DNA from: Aquisphaera giovannonii
GTDB lineage: Bacteria; Planctomycetota; Planctomycetia; Isosphaerales; Isosphaeraceae
Assembly (NCBI RefSeq): GCF_008087625.1
Contig: NZ_CP042997.1
Coordinates: 1,488,001-1,552,000, forward strand
Reading direction: 5' to 3'
DNA length: 64,000 nt
Shown here: piece by piece, positions 34,001-41,081 of the stretch
Layout: each line of letters opens with the position of its first letter
How positions within the stretch are numbered: the stretch's first letter is position 1
Made by a program: the position numbers and the translations under genes
Notes under the pieces: generated by a model
The model's database searches: none
Told to the model about the DNA's origin: nothing
What the model saw: only the letters and a program-made list of their open reading frames with translations

Positions 34001-36105
34001 TCGCCGATCGGCTGCGGCGTCGCTCCCGACGGCCGGAGGACGCGGGCGTCGTCTTCTCCCGCGAGCTGGCCCTGGCGGACCTCGATCCGGCCCCGGGCAA
34101 TGGCCACGCGAACGGCCATGCCGGCGGCCATGCGAACGGGAACGGGCATGCGAACGGGAACGGGCATGCGAACGGGAACGGGCATGCGAACGGGAACGGG
34201 CATGCGAACGGGAACGGGCATGCGAACGGGAATAGGCATGCGAACGGCAACGGCCGCCACGGCGTCGCCGAGCCCCTCGCGCCGGCTGTCCAACTCCTCG
34301 AAACTCCGCCCGTGCCCCTGCCGGGGCCAGTCGTCGCGACGCCCGCATCGGGGGCCGACGAGGCCATGCTCGGCTACCTGGCCGCGATGGATGATTTCCT
34401 GAGCACCCAGCAGCGGGTCATGCAGGCGTATCTGGGAGGGGCAGGCGGTATCCGGGAGGCGGCCCCCTCCCAAGGGCTTGACGCGACTCCCTCGCCAGGC
34501 CCCTGGATCGGGACCATCCTGGAATGGGAGCCCGGTCTGCGGGTCGTCAGCCGTCTCTCGCTGGACGGACTCGACGACCCGGCCGCGACGAACCACACGC
34601 TCGGCGGGCGGCGGATCTCCGCCCTGGAGCCGGATCGGCTGGGACTGCCCGTGGTCCCATTCGCCGTGATGGCGGAGATCGTCGCGGAGGCCGGCTCGCT
34701 CGTGGTGCCGCCCGGGATGGCCCTCGAGTGCCTGGAGGGCGTGAAGGCCCACCGCTGGGTGGCGTACGCACCCGGATCGGAATTCGAGATCCGGGGAGAG
34801 GCGACCGGGCGCGATCCGCTCGCGGTCCGGGTCACGCTCCACCACATCCAGGAGGCGTGCGGCCCGGCCCGCCTCGTCTACGAGGGCGTCGCCCGCTTCG
34901 CGGAGGAGCCCCCGCCGCCGGTCGCGGCCGCGCCGTTCGCCCCCTCGGAGTGCTGGCCGAGCAAGTTCACCGCCGAGCAGCTCTACGACGAGCAATGGCT
35001 CTTCCACGGCCCCCCGATGCAGGCCGTGACGGAGGTTGGGCGGACCGGGCCCGAGGGGACCCGCGGCGTGATCACCGTGCGGCCGCTCGCCCCCATCCTC
35101 CGGCATGGCGCGGCGGCATCGCTTCTGACCGACCCGATCGTCCTGGACAACTTCACGCACCTGCTGGGCTGCTGGGGGCTCGACTGCCTCGAGCAGGGGG
35201 ACGTGATCTTCCCGCTGGGCATGGGGCGGTTCTCGATCCACGGGCCGTCGCCCGGGGCCGGCACGCCGGTCGACTGCCGGATCTGGATCCGCGAGGTCCA
35301 GCGCCATCGCGTGCTCGTGGACGCGGAGATCGTCCGGCCGGACGGGACGCCCTGGATGCGGATCGAGGGCTGGGAGGACTGGCGGTTCTACTGGCCGGCC
35401 CGCTACCGCGACGTCTTCCGCGCCCCCGACGAGGTCCTCGTCGGCGAGCCGCTGCCGCTCCCGGGCATCGATCCCGCCCGGGCCGCCGCCGTCTGGCTGG
35501 CCCCCCCGACCGATATGTCCCGTCCGGTCTGGCGCGACGTCCTGGAGGTCGTGCAGCTCGCGCCGGAGGAACTGGAGGCCCGGGATCGATTGGCCGGCTC
35601 GGAGGCACGCCGTTCGCAATGGCTTCGCGGGCGGATCGCGGCCAAGGAGGCGGCGAGGCGCCTCTGGCTGGCGTCCGGCGAGGCCCCCCGCTACCCGGCC
35701 GACCTGGCGATCCGGATCGCGGACGATTCCGGGGCCCCGGTCCTCTGCGACCTGGCGGCCCCCGATCGCTCGGACCTCCCGGCGGTCTCGATCGCCCATG
35801 CGGACGGCCTGGCCGTGGCATTGGCCGCCCGCGGCCCCGCGGCGCGGGCGGGGATCGACGTGGCGGCGATCCACGACGAGGACGAGCGATCCGCCCGGGA
35901 GCGGGCCGCTCGGCAGGCCGCGGCCAAGGCATTCGGGTACGGGCCGCAGGAGACGGACGTCGTCGCGACCGTCGTCGCCTCCGACGAGGCGACCGGCGAG
36001 GTCTGGGTGGCCGTAGAGGGCTCAGGGACGATCCGCGTCGGCACCGCCCGGCGTGCCGACCACGCCTGGGCATGGACACTGGCAGAGGGAGGAGATATCG
36101 CATGA
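31051..36105 (+). CDS. PfaC-like partner synthase, KS*-AT-DH-PPTase
   Basis: The 1684-residue protein starts at ATG 31051, overlapping the previous stop as ATGA. Domains: a KS-like domain (1-460) whose nucleophile is Ser212 (DAASASS instead of DAACSSS), with both histidines kept (His347 in HGLGV, His387 in SQIGH), so it looks like a chain-length-factor-type partner; an AT (about 610-900) with Ser709 in GHSSGE and HTPAF; a HANGNG-repeat linker (about 1018-1070); a helix with STQQRVMQAYL also seen in the first synthase; a double-hotdog DH (about 1150-1430, with TNHTLGGR and DPIVLDNFTH); and a C-terminal Sfp-type PPTase (about 1515-1684) with VSIAHADG and GIDV but a weak WxxKEA motif (reads RQAAAKAFG). 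A palindromic repeat sits in frame at 32601-32680. Confidence 0.85.
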   Translation: MRRRRPYDIAVVGMGCRFPGAPDMFAYWANILANRDATREVPPGRWPLETFFDESSHANDRVACRRGGYLDDPVPFDPAAHGIMPLAVAGGEPEQFLVLDAARAALDDAGMSADAIDRGRVEVVVGRGNYFNRGNLIRLQHGRVVAQTVGLLAALHPEWTGRDLEDLRHGLKASLPPFEAATIPGQLTNATAGRIADRLDLSGASFVVDAASASSLLAVELGSRSLIERRADAAIVGGVYVEADVDFPLVFGRLGVLSRSGAARPFAGDADGMIPGEGVGVVVLKRLADAERAGDRIYAVLKGLGLASDGRGRGLTAPSAKGHARAMRRAYRAAGVDPASIGLVEAHGLGVPAADRAELRAMARVFPPSVTPAGRRVLGAVSSQIGHAMPAAGMAGLIKAALSLHHRVLPPTRGADRPDARVAEAGMELLPGPRPWTHGDAANPRRAAVSAFGFAGINAHAVLEEHAASADGLTPGAMPDWDCEAFLLAADDRNGLADRVQWLRLRLERMAAEWKSYPVGAGSDRRPGEPRPAGSPDGAGSHGATLKDVAYTLNREATSHPGRARLGLVAGSREELLSHLGAVEPRLRDPKCRQVKDGRGVYFWEEPAGREGTLAFLFPGEGSQYAGMLADLCPHFPELRAVLDVADRISRESGEEVPPSRHLFGGPGAAEGELFSADTAVTAVFACQWAIYQVLRRMGLLAAAVAGHSSGELPALAAAGVLATDRTIHGPLSRLTTVFRGLEASGAIPSARLVAAGTDRDRALAACRAVGPSVSVAIDNCPHQVVLAGPAEEADRVVAELRRSGVVCEVLPFARAYHTPAFATMMEPLRDFYGSLELHPPGVPIYSCATAAPMGDDPEAIRRLAFEQWTRPVRFRDTVEAMYRDGHRVFVDAGARGNLCGYVEDILRGRPAFAVAANLPRRSGTAQLNHLAASLFAQGVPLDLSYFYARRRPRTIDLDAPAAPARPTQGIALGFPELKLDEVLADRLRRRSRRPEDAGVVFSRELALADLDPAPGNGHANGHAGGHANGNGHANGNGHANGNGHANGNGHANGNGHANGNRHANGNGRHGVAEPLAPAVQLLETPPVPLPGPVVATPASGADEAMLGYLAAMDDFLSTQQRVMQAYLGGAGGIREAAPSQGLDATPSPGPWIGTILEWEPGLRVVSRLSLDGLDDPAATNHTLGGRRISALEPDRLGLPVVPFAVMAEIVAEAGSLVVPPGMALECLEGVKAHRWVAYAPGSEFEIRGEATGRDPLAVRVTLHHIQEACGPARLVYEGVARFAEEPPPPVAAAPFAPSECWPSKFTAEQLYDEQWLFHGPPMQAVTEVGRTGPEGTRGVITVRPLAPILRHGAAASLLTDPIVLDNFTHLLGCWGLDCLEQGDVIFPLGMGRFSIHGPSPGAGTPVDCRIWIREVQRHRVLVDAEIVRPDGTPWMRIEGWEDWRFYWPARYRDVFRAPDEVLVGEPLPLPGIDPARAAAVWLAPPTDMSRPVWRDVLEVVQLAPEELEARDRLAGSEARRSQWLRGRIAAKEAARRLWLASGEAPRYPADLAIRIADDSGAPVLCDLAAPDRSDLPAVSIAHADGLAVALAARGPAARAGIDVAAIHDEDERSARERAARQAAAKAFGYGPQETDVVATVVASDEATGEVWVAVEGSGTIRVGTARRADHAWAWTLAEGGDIA
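32601..32680 (+). repeat. In-frame palindromic element inside the second synthase
   Basis: CCCCGTGGGAGCCGGC (32601-32616) is perfectly complementary to 32665-32680. The stem continues inward for 14 bp with two mismatches around a 20-base loop. It codes for a G/S/R/P-rich insert (about residues 517-543, reading VGAGSDRRPGEPRPAG) in the KS-AT linker, without breaking the frame. A related copy on the other strand lies at 39840-39913. This is similar in kind to the Rickettsia palindromic elements that insert into genes. Confidence 0.75.
34129..34254 (+). repeat. 18-bp tandem repeat coding HANGNG
   Basis: Seven head-to-tail copies of CATGCGAACGGGAACGGG are present: five identical (34129-34218) and two diverged (34219-34254). 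Degenerate 12-bp units precede them. They encode a His/Ala/Asn/Gly linker between the AT and DH parts of the second synthase. Identical copies suggest recent slippage and variable length between strains. Confidence 0.9.
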
Positions 36106-36380
36106 ACGCGGTCCAGACCGAAGCCGAGATCCTGGACGACCTGCGGGGGATCTTCCGCGACGCCCTGGGCGTGGACCCCGTGGCGCCGATCGAGCCCTCG
36201 ACCCGGTTCTTCGCCGACCTCGGCCTGGCGTCGATCGACGCGGTGGTCCTCGGCGAGGCGATCCAGGCGCACCTCGGGCGGCCCTTGCCGTTCGACGCCT
36301 TCCTCGCGGAGCTCGGCCGCCGCGAGCAACGCGACCTGCTGATCGCCGAACTCGTCGCCTTCCTCCGCGACCACTCGTGA
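36102..36380 (+). CDS. Stand-alone acyl carrier protein
   Basis: The 92-residue protein starts at ATG 36102, overlapping the synthase stop (ATGA), with GGAGGAGAT upstream. The sequence has carrier-protein helices and the attachment Ser44 in DLGLASIDAVVLGEA. This differs from the canonical DSL and resembles discrete ACPs of PKS clusters. It probably receives the finished or intermediate chain from the synthases, or feeds a starter unit. The fused PPTase next door, or a host PPTase, would prime it. Stop/start overlap and orientation place it firmly in the cluster operon. Confidence 0.85.
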   Translation: MNAVQTEAEILDDLRGIFRDALGVDPVAPIEPSTRFFADLGLASIDAVVLGEAIQAHLGRPLPFDAFLAELGRREQRDLLIAELVAFLRDHS

Positions 36381-36424
36381 TCCATACCAAGGGCAAGATC
36401 CGTCCCCTCGCGGCGAGCACGACC

Positions 36425-37297
36425 ATGCCACGAATCGCGACCGGCAACATCACCCTCCACGTGCAGCAGTCGGGCTCCGGCCCCGACGCGATCCTGATCC
36501 ACGGGCTGACCGGCGACCTGTCCATCTGGTTCCTCTCGCGGACGTTCGCGGCGCTCGCGGAGACGCACCGGGTGACGGCCTATGACCTGCGCGGCCACGG
36601 CTACAGCGACGCCCCGGCGGAGGGGTACACTTCGCTCGACCACGCCCGCGACCTGCTCGCCCTCATGGACGCGCAAGGGATCGATCGGGCGCGGCTCGTC
36701 GGCCACAGCTTCGGCGCCGTGATCGCCGTGCACGCGGCGGTCCTCGCCCCGGATCGGGTCGAGGCGATCGTCCTGTCCGACCCCTACTTCCCCACCCTCC
36801 GGCACCTGGAGGACGTGAGCCGATGGGGCCACTGGCAGAATTTTCGCAAGGAGGCCGAGGACGCGGGCGTGACCCTGTCCTCGGACACGTGGTACGACCT
36901 CACGACGTTCTTCGACCAGGTGAAGGGCCTGGACGACGAGCGGCTCCTGAAGTTCCGCCAGGCGGTCGGCCTGCCGGGGCTCAAGCGCGTGATGCGGCTG
37001 GCGATGACGACCTGCGGGCGCGACTCCAAGCTCGACGCCGGGCTCACGGAGGCCCAGATCGCGTCCGTCTCGCGGCCTTGCCTGGCGCTCTACGGCGAGC
37101 ATTCGCCCTTCCTCTCGACGGCCGATTACCTGGCGGCGAACCTCCCGGACTGCCGCGGCCGGCTCATCCCCGGCGCGCAACATCGGGCGCCCGAGGAGAA
37201 CGCCGAGGGCTTCGTCGTCGCCGTCCGCGAGTTCCTGGAATCCCTGCCGAATCCGCGTCACCCGTCGCCGGCCCAAGGTGTTGAGGTGTTCTCATGA
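36425..37297 (+). CDS. Alpha/beta hydrolase
   Basis: The 290-residue product is taken from ATG 36425. GTG 36377 would overlap the ACP stop as GTGA and add 16 residues. The fold shows DAILIHGLTGDLSIWF (oxyanion region), nucleophile Ser in GHSFGAV, the acid region LALYGEHSPF and His in GAQHRAPEEN. There is no signal peptide, so it is probably cytoplasmic. In this context it may release or lactonise the synthase product as a type II thioesterase-like enzyme, or act as an OleB-like lactone decarboxylase. The substrate cannot be read from the sequence. It overlaps the SDR start by 4 bp (ATGA). Confidence 0.85.
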   Translation: MPRIATGNITLHVQQSGSGPDAILIHGLTGDLSIWFLSRTFAALAETHRVTAYDLRGHGYSDAPAEGYTSLDHARDLLALMDAQGIDRARLVGHSFGAVIAVHAAVLAPDRVEAIVLSDPYFPTLRHLEDVSRWGHWQNFRKEAEDAGVTLSSDTWYDLTTFFDQVKGLDDERLLKFRQAVGLPGLKRVMRLAMTTCGRDSKLDAGLTEAQIASVSRPCLALYGEHSPFLSTADYLAANLPDCRGRLIPGAQHRAPEENAEGFVVAVREFLESLPNPRHPSPAQGVEVFS

Positions 37298-38076
37298 GCG
37301 AGCGTACGATGGTCCTGATCACCGGCGCGGCCAACGGCATCGGCCGCGCCACGGCGCTGGAGCTGGCACGCCGCGGGGCACGCCTCGGCCTCGTCGACAT
37401 CGACGCGGCCGGGCTGGAGTCCGTCGCGGACGAGCTGAAGAGGCTGGGCGTCCCGTCGGCATCCCGGGTCGTGGACGTGACCGAGCGGGAGCGGCTGCGG
37501 GAGGCCGTGGCGGGCATCGAGGCGGAGCTCGCCCCCGTCGACGTCCTCGTCGCGTGTGCGGGGTACGGGACCCTGACGCTCGTGCCGGAGCTCGAGATCG
37601 ACAACCTCAAGCGCACGTTCGACGTCAACCTGTTCGGCGTGGCGGAGTCGATCGAGGCGGTGCTGCCCGGGATGCTCGCCCGCGGGCGGGGGCACCTCGT
37701 CGGCGTGGCCAGCATGGCCGGCTACCGCGGGTTCCCCTGGATGATCTCCTACTCCGCCTCCAAGGCGGCGCTCATCGCCTACCTCGAGGCCCTGCGGCCG
37801 GGGCTGGCGAAGCGGGGGATCAGCGTGACGACGGTCTGCCCCGGCTTCGTCCGGACGGCGATGAGCACGAACGTCCCATACAAGCACAAGGTGAAGATGA
37901 TCGAGCCGGAGGAGGCCGCGCGGCACCTGGCCCGCGCCGTCCTGCGTCGGCCGCGGAACTGCGTCTTCCCGTTCTCGATGCGGATGAGCCTCGCCGTCCT
38001 CCGGCTGATGCCCGACCGCGTCTTCGACTGGGCGATGCGCCAGGCCGGCCCGCGGGCCCTCTTCGTGGACTTCTGA
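37294..38076 (+). CDS. Short-chain dehydrogenase/reductase
   Basis: The 260-residue product starts at ATG 37294, coupled to the hydrolase stop. It is a classical SDR: cofactor motif TGAANGIGRA, acidic residue in LVDID after strand 2 (suggesting NAD preference), NNAG replaced by ACAGYGT, catalytic Ser in GVASMAG and Tyr-Lys in YSASKAA. The C-terminus (SLAVLRLMPDRVFDWAMRQA) is hydrophobic, as in membrane-associated lipid SDRs and HetN-like proteins. It probably reduces a keto group on the lipid or oxidises an alcohol. The position parallels hetN beside heterocyst glycolipid synthases, which is analogy, not proof. Confidence 0.85.
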   Translation: MSERTMVLITGAANGIGRATALELARRGARLGLVDIDAAGLESVADELKRLGVPSASRVVDVTERERLREAVAGIEAELAPVDVLVACAGYGTLTLVPELEIDNLKRTFDVNLFGVAESIEAVLPGMLARGRGHLVGVASMAGYRGFPWMISYSASKAALIAYLEALRPGLAKRGISVTTVCPGFVRTAMSTNVPYKHKVKMIEPEEAARHLARAVLRRPRNCVFPFSMRMSLAVLRLMPDRVFDWAMRQAGPRALFVDF

Positions 38077-38104
38077 CCGGCACTCGACGCGAGGGAGGGG
38101 AGCC

Positions 38105-38962
38105 ATGTCACCGGGCCTTGCCGACATCGCGGAGCCGACGGCCGCCGATCTGGCCGCCTGCATCGGCTGCGGCTCGCCGCCGGGCGAGCGGGGTCTTTGC
38201 GCCGGATGCGGCCGCGTGTACGAGACGCGCGACGGCATCCTCGACGCGATCGGCGAGCTGGCCGGCCGCAACCGGGTCGCGGCGGACTTCTACGACGGCC
38301 CGGGGTGGGTCCGCTTCCGGAAGTGGGAGAAGCTGTTCCTCGCGTTCCAGGGCGGGGCGAGGCGGTCGCGGATGCAGATCCTGCGGCACCTGTCGGGCCT
38401 CGGTGATGCCCCGGCGAGGGTCCTCGAGGTGGGCATCGGCGACGGCGAGAACCTCCGCTTCCTGCCCGGGTCGTGGGCGGTGTACGGGGTGGACATCGCG
38501 CGGACGCAGCTCGTCGCCTGCCGCGGCCGATATCCCGCGATGGACGGCCGCCTCGCGTGGGCGGAGGCGGAGCACCTCCCCTTCCCCGACGGCACGTTCG
38601 ACGCCTGCTACTCGGTGGGCGGCTTCAACTACTTCGGCGACCACGCCGCCGCGGTCCGCGAGATGCGCCGGGTCACGCGTGAGGGCGGCCCGGTGGTCGT
38701 CGCGGACGAGGTCCCCGGCCTCCAGCGCGCGGGGATCGGCCACCTCATCGGCCGGCCCTCGATCGACAAGGCCTGGCTCCGTGGGCTCGGCCTGGATGCC
38801 GCGTTCGTGGACATGGTCGTGGACCTGGAGGTGGACCCGCCGGCCCTCGCGGCGGAGGTGCTGCCGGACGCCGCGCGCGTGCCCATCTGGAATCGGCTGG
38901 GCTACTGTCTCATCCATCCCGCGCCCGGACGCCCCTCGGGAGCGTCGGGGCGCCATCCGTGA
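38105..38962 (+). CDS. Zinc-ribbon SAM-dependent methyltransferase, copy 1
   Basis: The 285-residue product starts at ATG 38105 (GAGGGAGGGGAGCC upstream). An N-terminal treble-clef/Trm112-like ribbon has CIGCG and CAGCG. The class I methyltransferase core follows, with motif I LEVGIGDGEN, acidic VDIA and motif AEAEHLPFPDGTFDACYSV. It is clearly related to the next gene, with the same ribbon, FYDGP/FYDSP and KWEK/FWEK segments, so the pair arose by duplication. It probably methylates an intermediate or head group of the cluster product; the acceptor is unknown. Confidence 0.85.
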   Translation: MSPGLADIAEPTAADLAACIGCGSPPGERGLCAGCGRVYETRDGILDAIGELAGRNRVAADFYDGPGWVRFRKWEKLFLAFQGGARRSRMQILRHLSGLGDAPARVLEVGIGDGENLRFLPGSWAVYGVDIARTQLVACRGRYPAMDGRLAWAEAEHLPFPDGTFDACYSVGGFNYFGDHAAAVREMRRVTREGGPVVVADEVPGLQRAGIGHLIGRPSIDKAWLRGLGLDAAFVDMVVDLEVDPPALAAEVLPDAARVPIWNRLGYCLIHPAPGRPSGASGRHP

Positions 38963-38978
38963 AGGCGAGGATCGACTC

Positions 38979-39830
38979 ATGAGCACGATTCCCGAGGAGC
39001 TGGCCGCGACTTCCCCCTGGGACCATGACCTGGACCTCCTCCGCTGCCCGAGGTGCGCGGCGGGCCTGGCCCCGGACTCCGAGGCCTCGCTCGGGTGCGC
39101 CGGGTGCGGCGAGAGGTACCCGATCCGGGACGGCATCCTGATCGTGAAGGGGCAGTCGGACGAGAACAACCGCGTCGCCCAGGAATTCTACGACAGCCCG
39201 CTCTGGCCCAAGTTCCGCTTCTGGGAGAAGTTCACCTGGTGGTGCAACGGCGGCGAGAGGCGGGCGCGCAACCAGGTCCTCAAGCACCTGCCGCAGCAGC
39301 CCGGCTTGAACCTGCTGGACGTGGCCGTCGGCGACGGCGTGTATCTCCCGTGGATGCCCGCGGACTGGAACGTCACGGGGATCGACGTCACCTGGTCGCA
39401 GCTCGAGGCCTGCCGCCGGCGCGAGGTCGCGCCGGCCGTCCGGCTGATCCAGGGCGAGGCCGAGTCGCTCCCGTTCCCCGACGGGGCGTTCGACGCGGTG
39501 CTCAGCATCGGCGCGTTCAACTACTTCAACGACCCCGAGGGCTCGCTCCGCGAGATGGTGCGGGTCTCCCGCCCCGGCGCGACGATCGTCATCTCCGACG
39601 AGATGCCCAACCTGACCGACCGTATGCTCGGCCACAAGATCGGGCTGCCCGGCCTGGACAACTGGATCATCTCCCGGATGATGCACCTGGGCGACGCCTT
39701 CACCGAGATGGTCGAGCGCTACCGCAAGCTGGACATCCGGGGCATCGCCGCGAAGGTCCTGCCCGGCATGGAGTATCACGAGGTCTGGCGGGGCGTCGGC
39801 TACGTGCTCGTCGGGCGCGTGCCGAGGTAA
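38979..39830 (+). CDS. Zinc-ribbon SAM-dependent methyltransferase, copy 2
   Basis: The 283-residue product starts at ATG 38979, 17 bp after copy 1. The ribbon is complete (CPRC and CAGCG, then RYPIRDGILIV). Motif I is LLDVAVGDGVYLPWM, followed by GIDVT and EAESLPFPDGAFDAVLS. In motif I the second Gly-x-Gly is GDG, as in functional enzymes. It shares the overall layout with copy 1 and presumably acts on the same pathway in a sequential step or on a second position. The palindromic repeat at 39840-39913 separates it from the exporter genes. Confidence 0.85.
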   Translation: MSTIPEELAATSPWDHDLDLLRCPRCAAGLAPDSEASLGCAGCGERYPIRDGILIVKGQSDENNRVAQEFYDSPLWPKFRFWEKFTWWCNGGERRARNQVLKHLPQQPGLNLLDVAVGDGVYLPWMPADWNVTGIDVTWSQLEACRRREVAPAVRLIQGEAESLPFPDGAFDAVLSIGAFNYFNDPEGSLREMVRVSRPGATIVISDEMPNLTDRMLGHKIGLPGLDNWIISRMMHLGDAFTEMVERYRKLDIRGIAAKVLPGMEYHEVWRGVGYVLVGRVPR

Positions 39831-39839
39831 TGATCCCGA

Positions 39840-39913
39840 GCCGGCGGCCGGCCCTCTCGCGAGACGCCCGCCGGCCACGGCTCGCCCGGTCGCCGGGCGG
39901 GGCCGGCCCCTAC
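39840..39913 (-). repeat. Palindromic element, second copy of the synthase-inserted family
   Basis: Read on the minus strand, the start (GTAGGGGCCGGCCCCGCCCG) and the following bases match the element at 32601-32680 at most positions through about 45 bp, including CCGGCGACCGGGCGAGCC. The other half has diverged. This copy is intergenic, between copy 2 of the methyltransferase and the ABC permease. Confidence 0.6.
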
Positions 39914-39956
39914 CAGAAGAACCGTCATCCTCAGTTGCCCCGGAAGCCAGACTCCC

Positions 39957-41081
39957 ATGCGCTTCATCACCCTGATGGCCCGCAACCTGTTCCGGCGACG
40001 GACGCGGACGCTGCTGACGGCCGTCGGCCTGGCGCTGGCGATCGCGACGGTGCTGGACCTGGTCGGGATCGCCTGGAACTTCGAACGGGCGTTCCTGACG
40101 CTCTTCGTGGGCAAGGGCATCGACCTGGTCGTGGTCCGGGCCGGGACGAGCAACCAGCTCTCCAGCGCCCTCGACCAGGGGCTGGCCGACCGCATCCGGT
40201 CGCTGGACGGGGTGAAGGAAGTCGCCGCGTCGCTGCTGGACACCGTCGGGTTCGAGCAGGCCCAGATCGCCTCGGCGATCGTCAACGGCTGGGAGCCGGA
40301 CAGCCTGTTGTTCCGGGGCTCGCACCTGCTGGAAGGCCGGTCGTTCCATCCCGGGGAGACGAACGTGACGCTCCTGGGCCGCGTGCTGGCCCTGAACCTG
40401 GGCAAGAAGGCGGGCGACCCGCTGGACGTGGCCGGCGAGCCGTTCCGGGTGATCGGCGTCTTCGAGAGCGACTCCGCGTTCGAGAGCGGCGCCCTGATCA
40501 TGCCGCTGGCCACCCTCCAGAAGCTGATGGGCCGCGAGGGGCAGGTCACGGGCATCGTCGTGGAGGCGAAGTCCTCCGAGAAGGCTTCGATCGAGGCGCT
40601 CCGCAAGTCCATCGAGTCGGAGATCCCGGGCGTCGCGGCGACGCCCGCGCGCGATTACGTCGAGCGCGACGTGCAGATCCGGCTGGTGAAGGTGATGGCC
40701 TGGGCGACGACCGTGCTGTCGCTCGTGCTGGGCGCGGTCGGGATGCTCAACACCATGATCATGGCCGTCTTCGAGAGGACGCGGGAGATCGGGGTTTTGA
40801 GGGCGCTAGGCTGGCGGCGGACGCGGGTCCTCCGGCTGATCCTGGGCGAGTCGATCATCCTCGGCCTCGTCGGCGCGGCGCTCGGCATGGTGCTGGCGAT
40901 CCTCGGCCTCCGCGTGCTGATGCTCGCCCCGACCGCACAGGGTTTCGTCGACCCCAGGTTGCCGGCGCCCGTCCTGGCGTTCGGCCTGGTGATGGGCCTG
41001 GCCCTGAGCGTCCTGGGCGGGCTCTACCCGGCCCTCCGCGCCGCGTCGCTGGACCCGAGCGAGGCCCTCCGCCATGAGTGA
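39957..41081 (+). CDS. MacB/FtsX-type ABC transporter permease
   Basis: The 374-residue product starts at ATG 39957. It has one N-terminal membrane helix (TLLTAVGLALAIATVLDLV), a large extracytoplasmic core (about 45-240) and three C-terminal helices with the FtsX signature FERTREIGVLRALGWRR. This is the MacB/LolC/DevC topology: it moves substrates from the outer leaflet rather than across the inner membrane. The ATPase gene overlaps its end. Placed at the end of a lipid-synthase operon, it most likely exports the product, as DevC does for heterocyst glycolipids. No membrane-fusion protein or outer-membrane factor gene lies beside it. Confidence 0.85.
   Translation: MRFITLMARNLFRRRTRTLLTAVGLALAIATVLDLVGIAWNFERAFLTLFVGKGIDLVVVRAGTSNQLSSALDQGLADRIRSLDGVKEVAASLLDTVGFEQAQIASAIVNGWEPDSLLFRGSHLLEGRSFHPGETNVTLLGRVLALNLGKKAGDPLDVAGEPFRVIGVFESDSAFESGALIMPLATLQKLMGREGQVTGIVVEAKSSEKASIEALRKSIESEIPGVAATPARDYVERDVQIRLVKVMAWATTVLSLVLGAVGMLNTMIMAVFERTREIGVLRALGWRRTRVLRLILGESIILGLVGAALGMVLAILGLRVLMLAPTAQGFVDPRLPAPVLAFGLVMGLALSVLGGLYPALRAASLDPSEALRHE

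Noticed and set aside
34129-34254. HANGNG repeats as a CRISPR array
   Set aside because: Units of 18 bp are contiguous without spacers and lie inside an open synthase frame.
36425-38076. Calling the hydrolase and SDR oleB and oleD
   Set aside because: No thiolase (OleA) or AMP-ligase (OleC) is present, and both families are too broad for a symbol.
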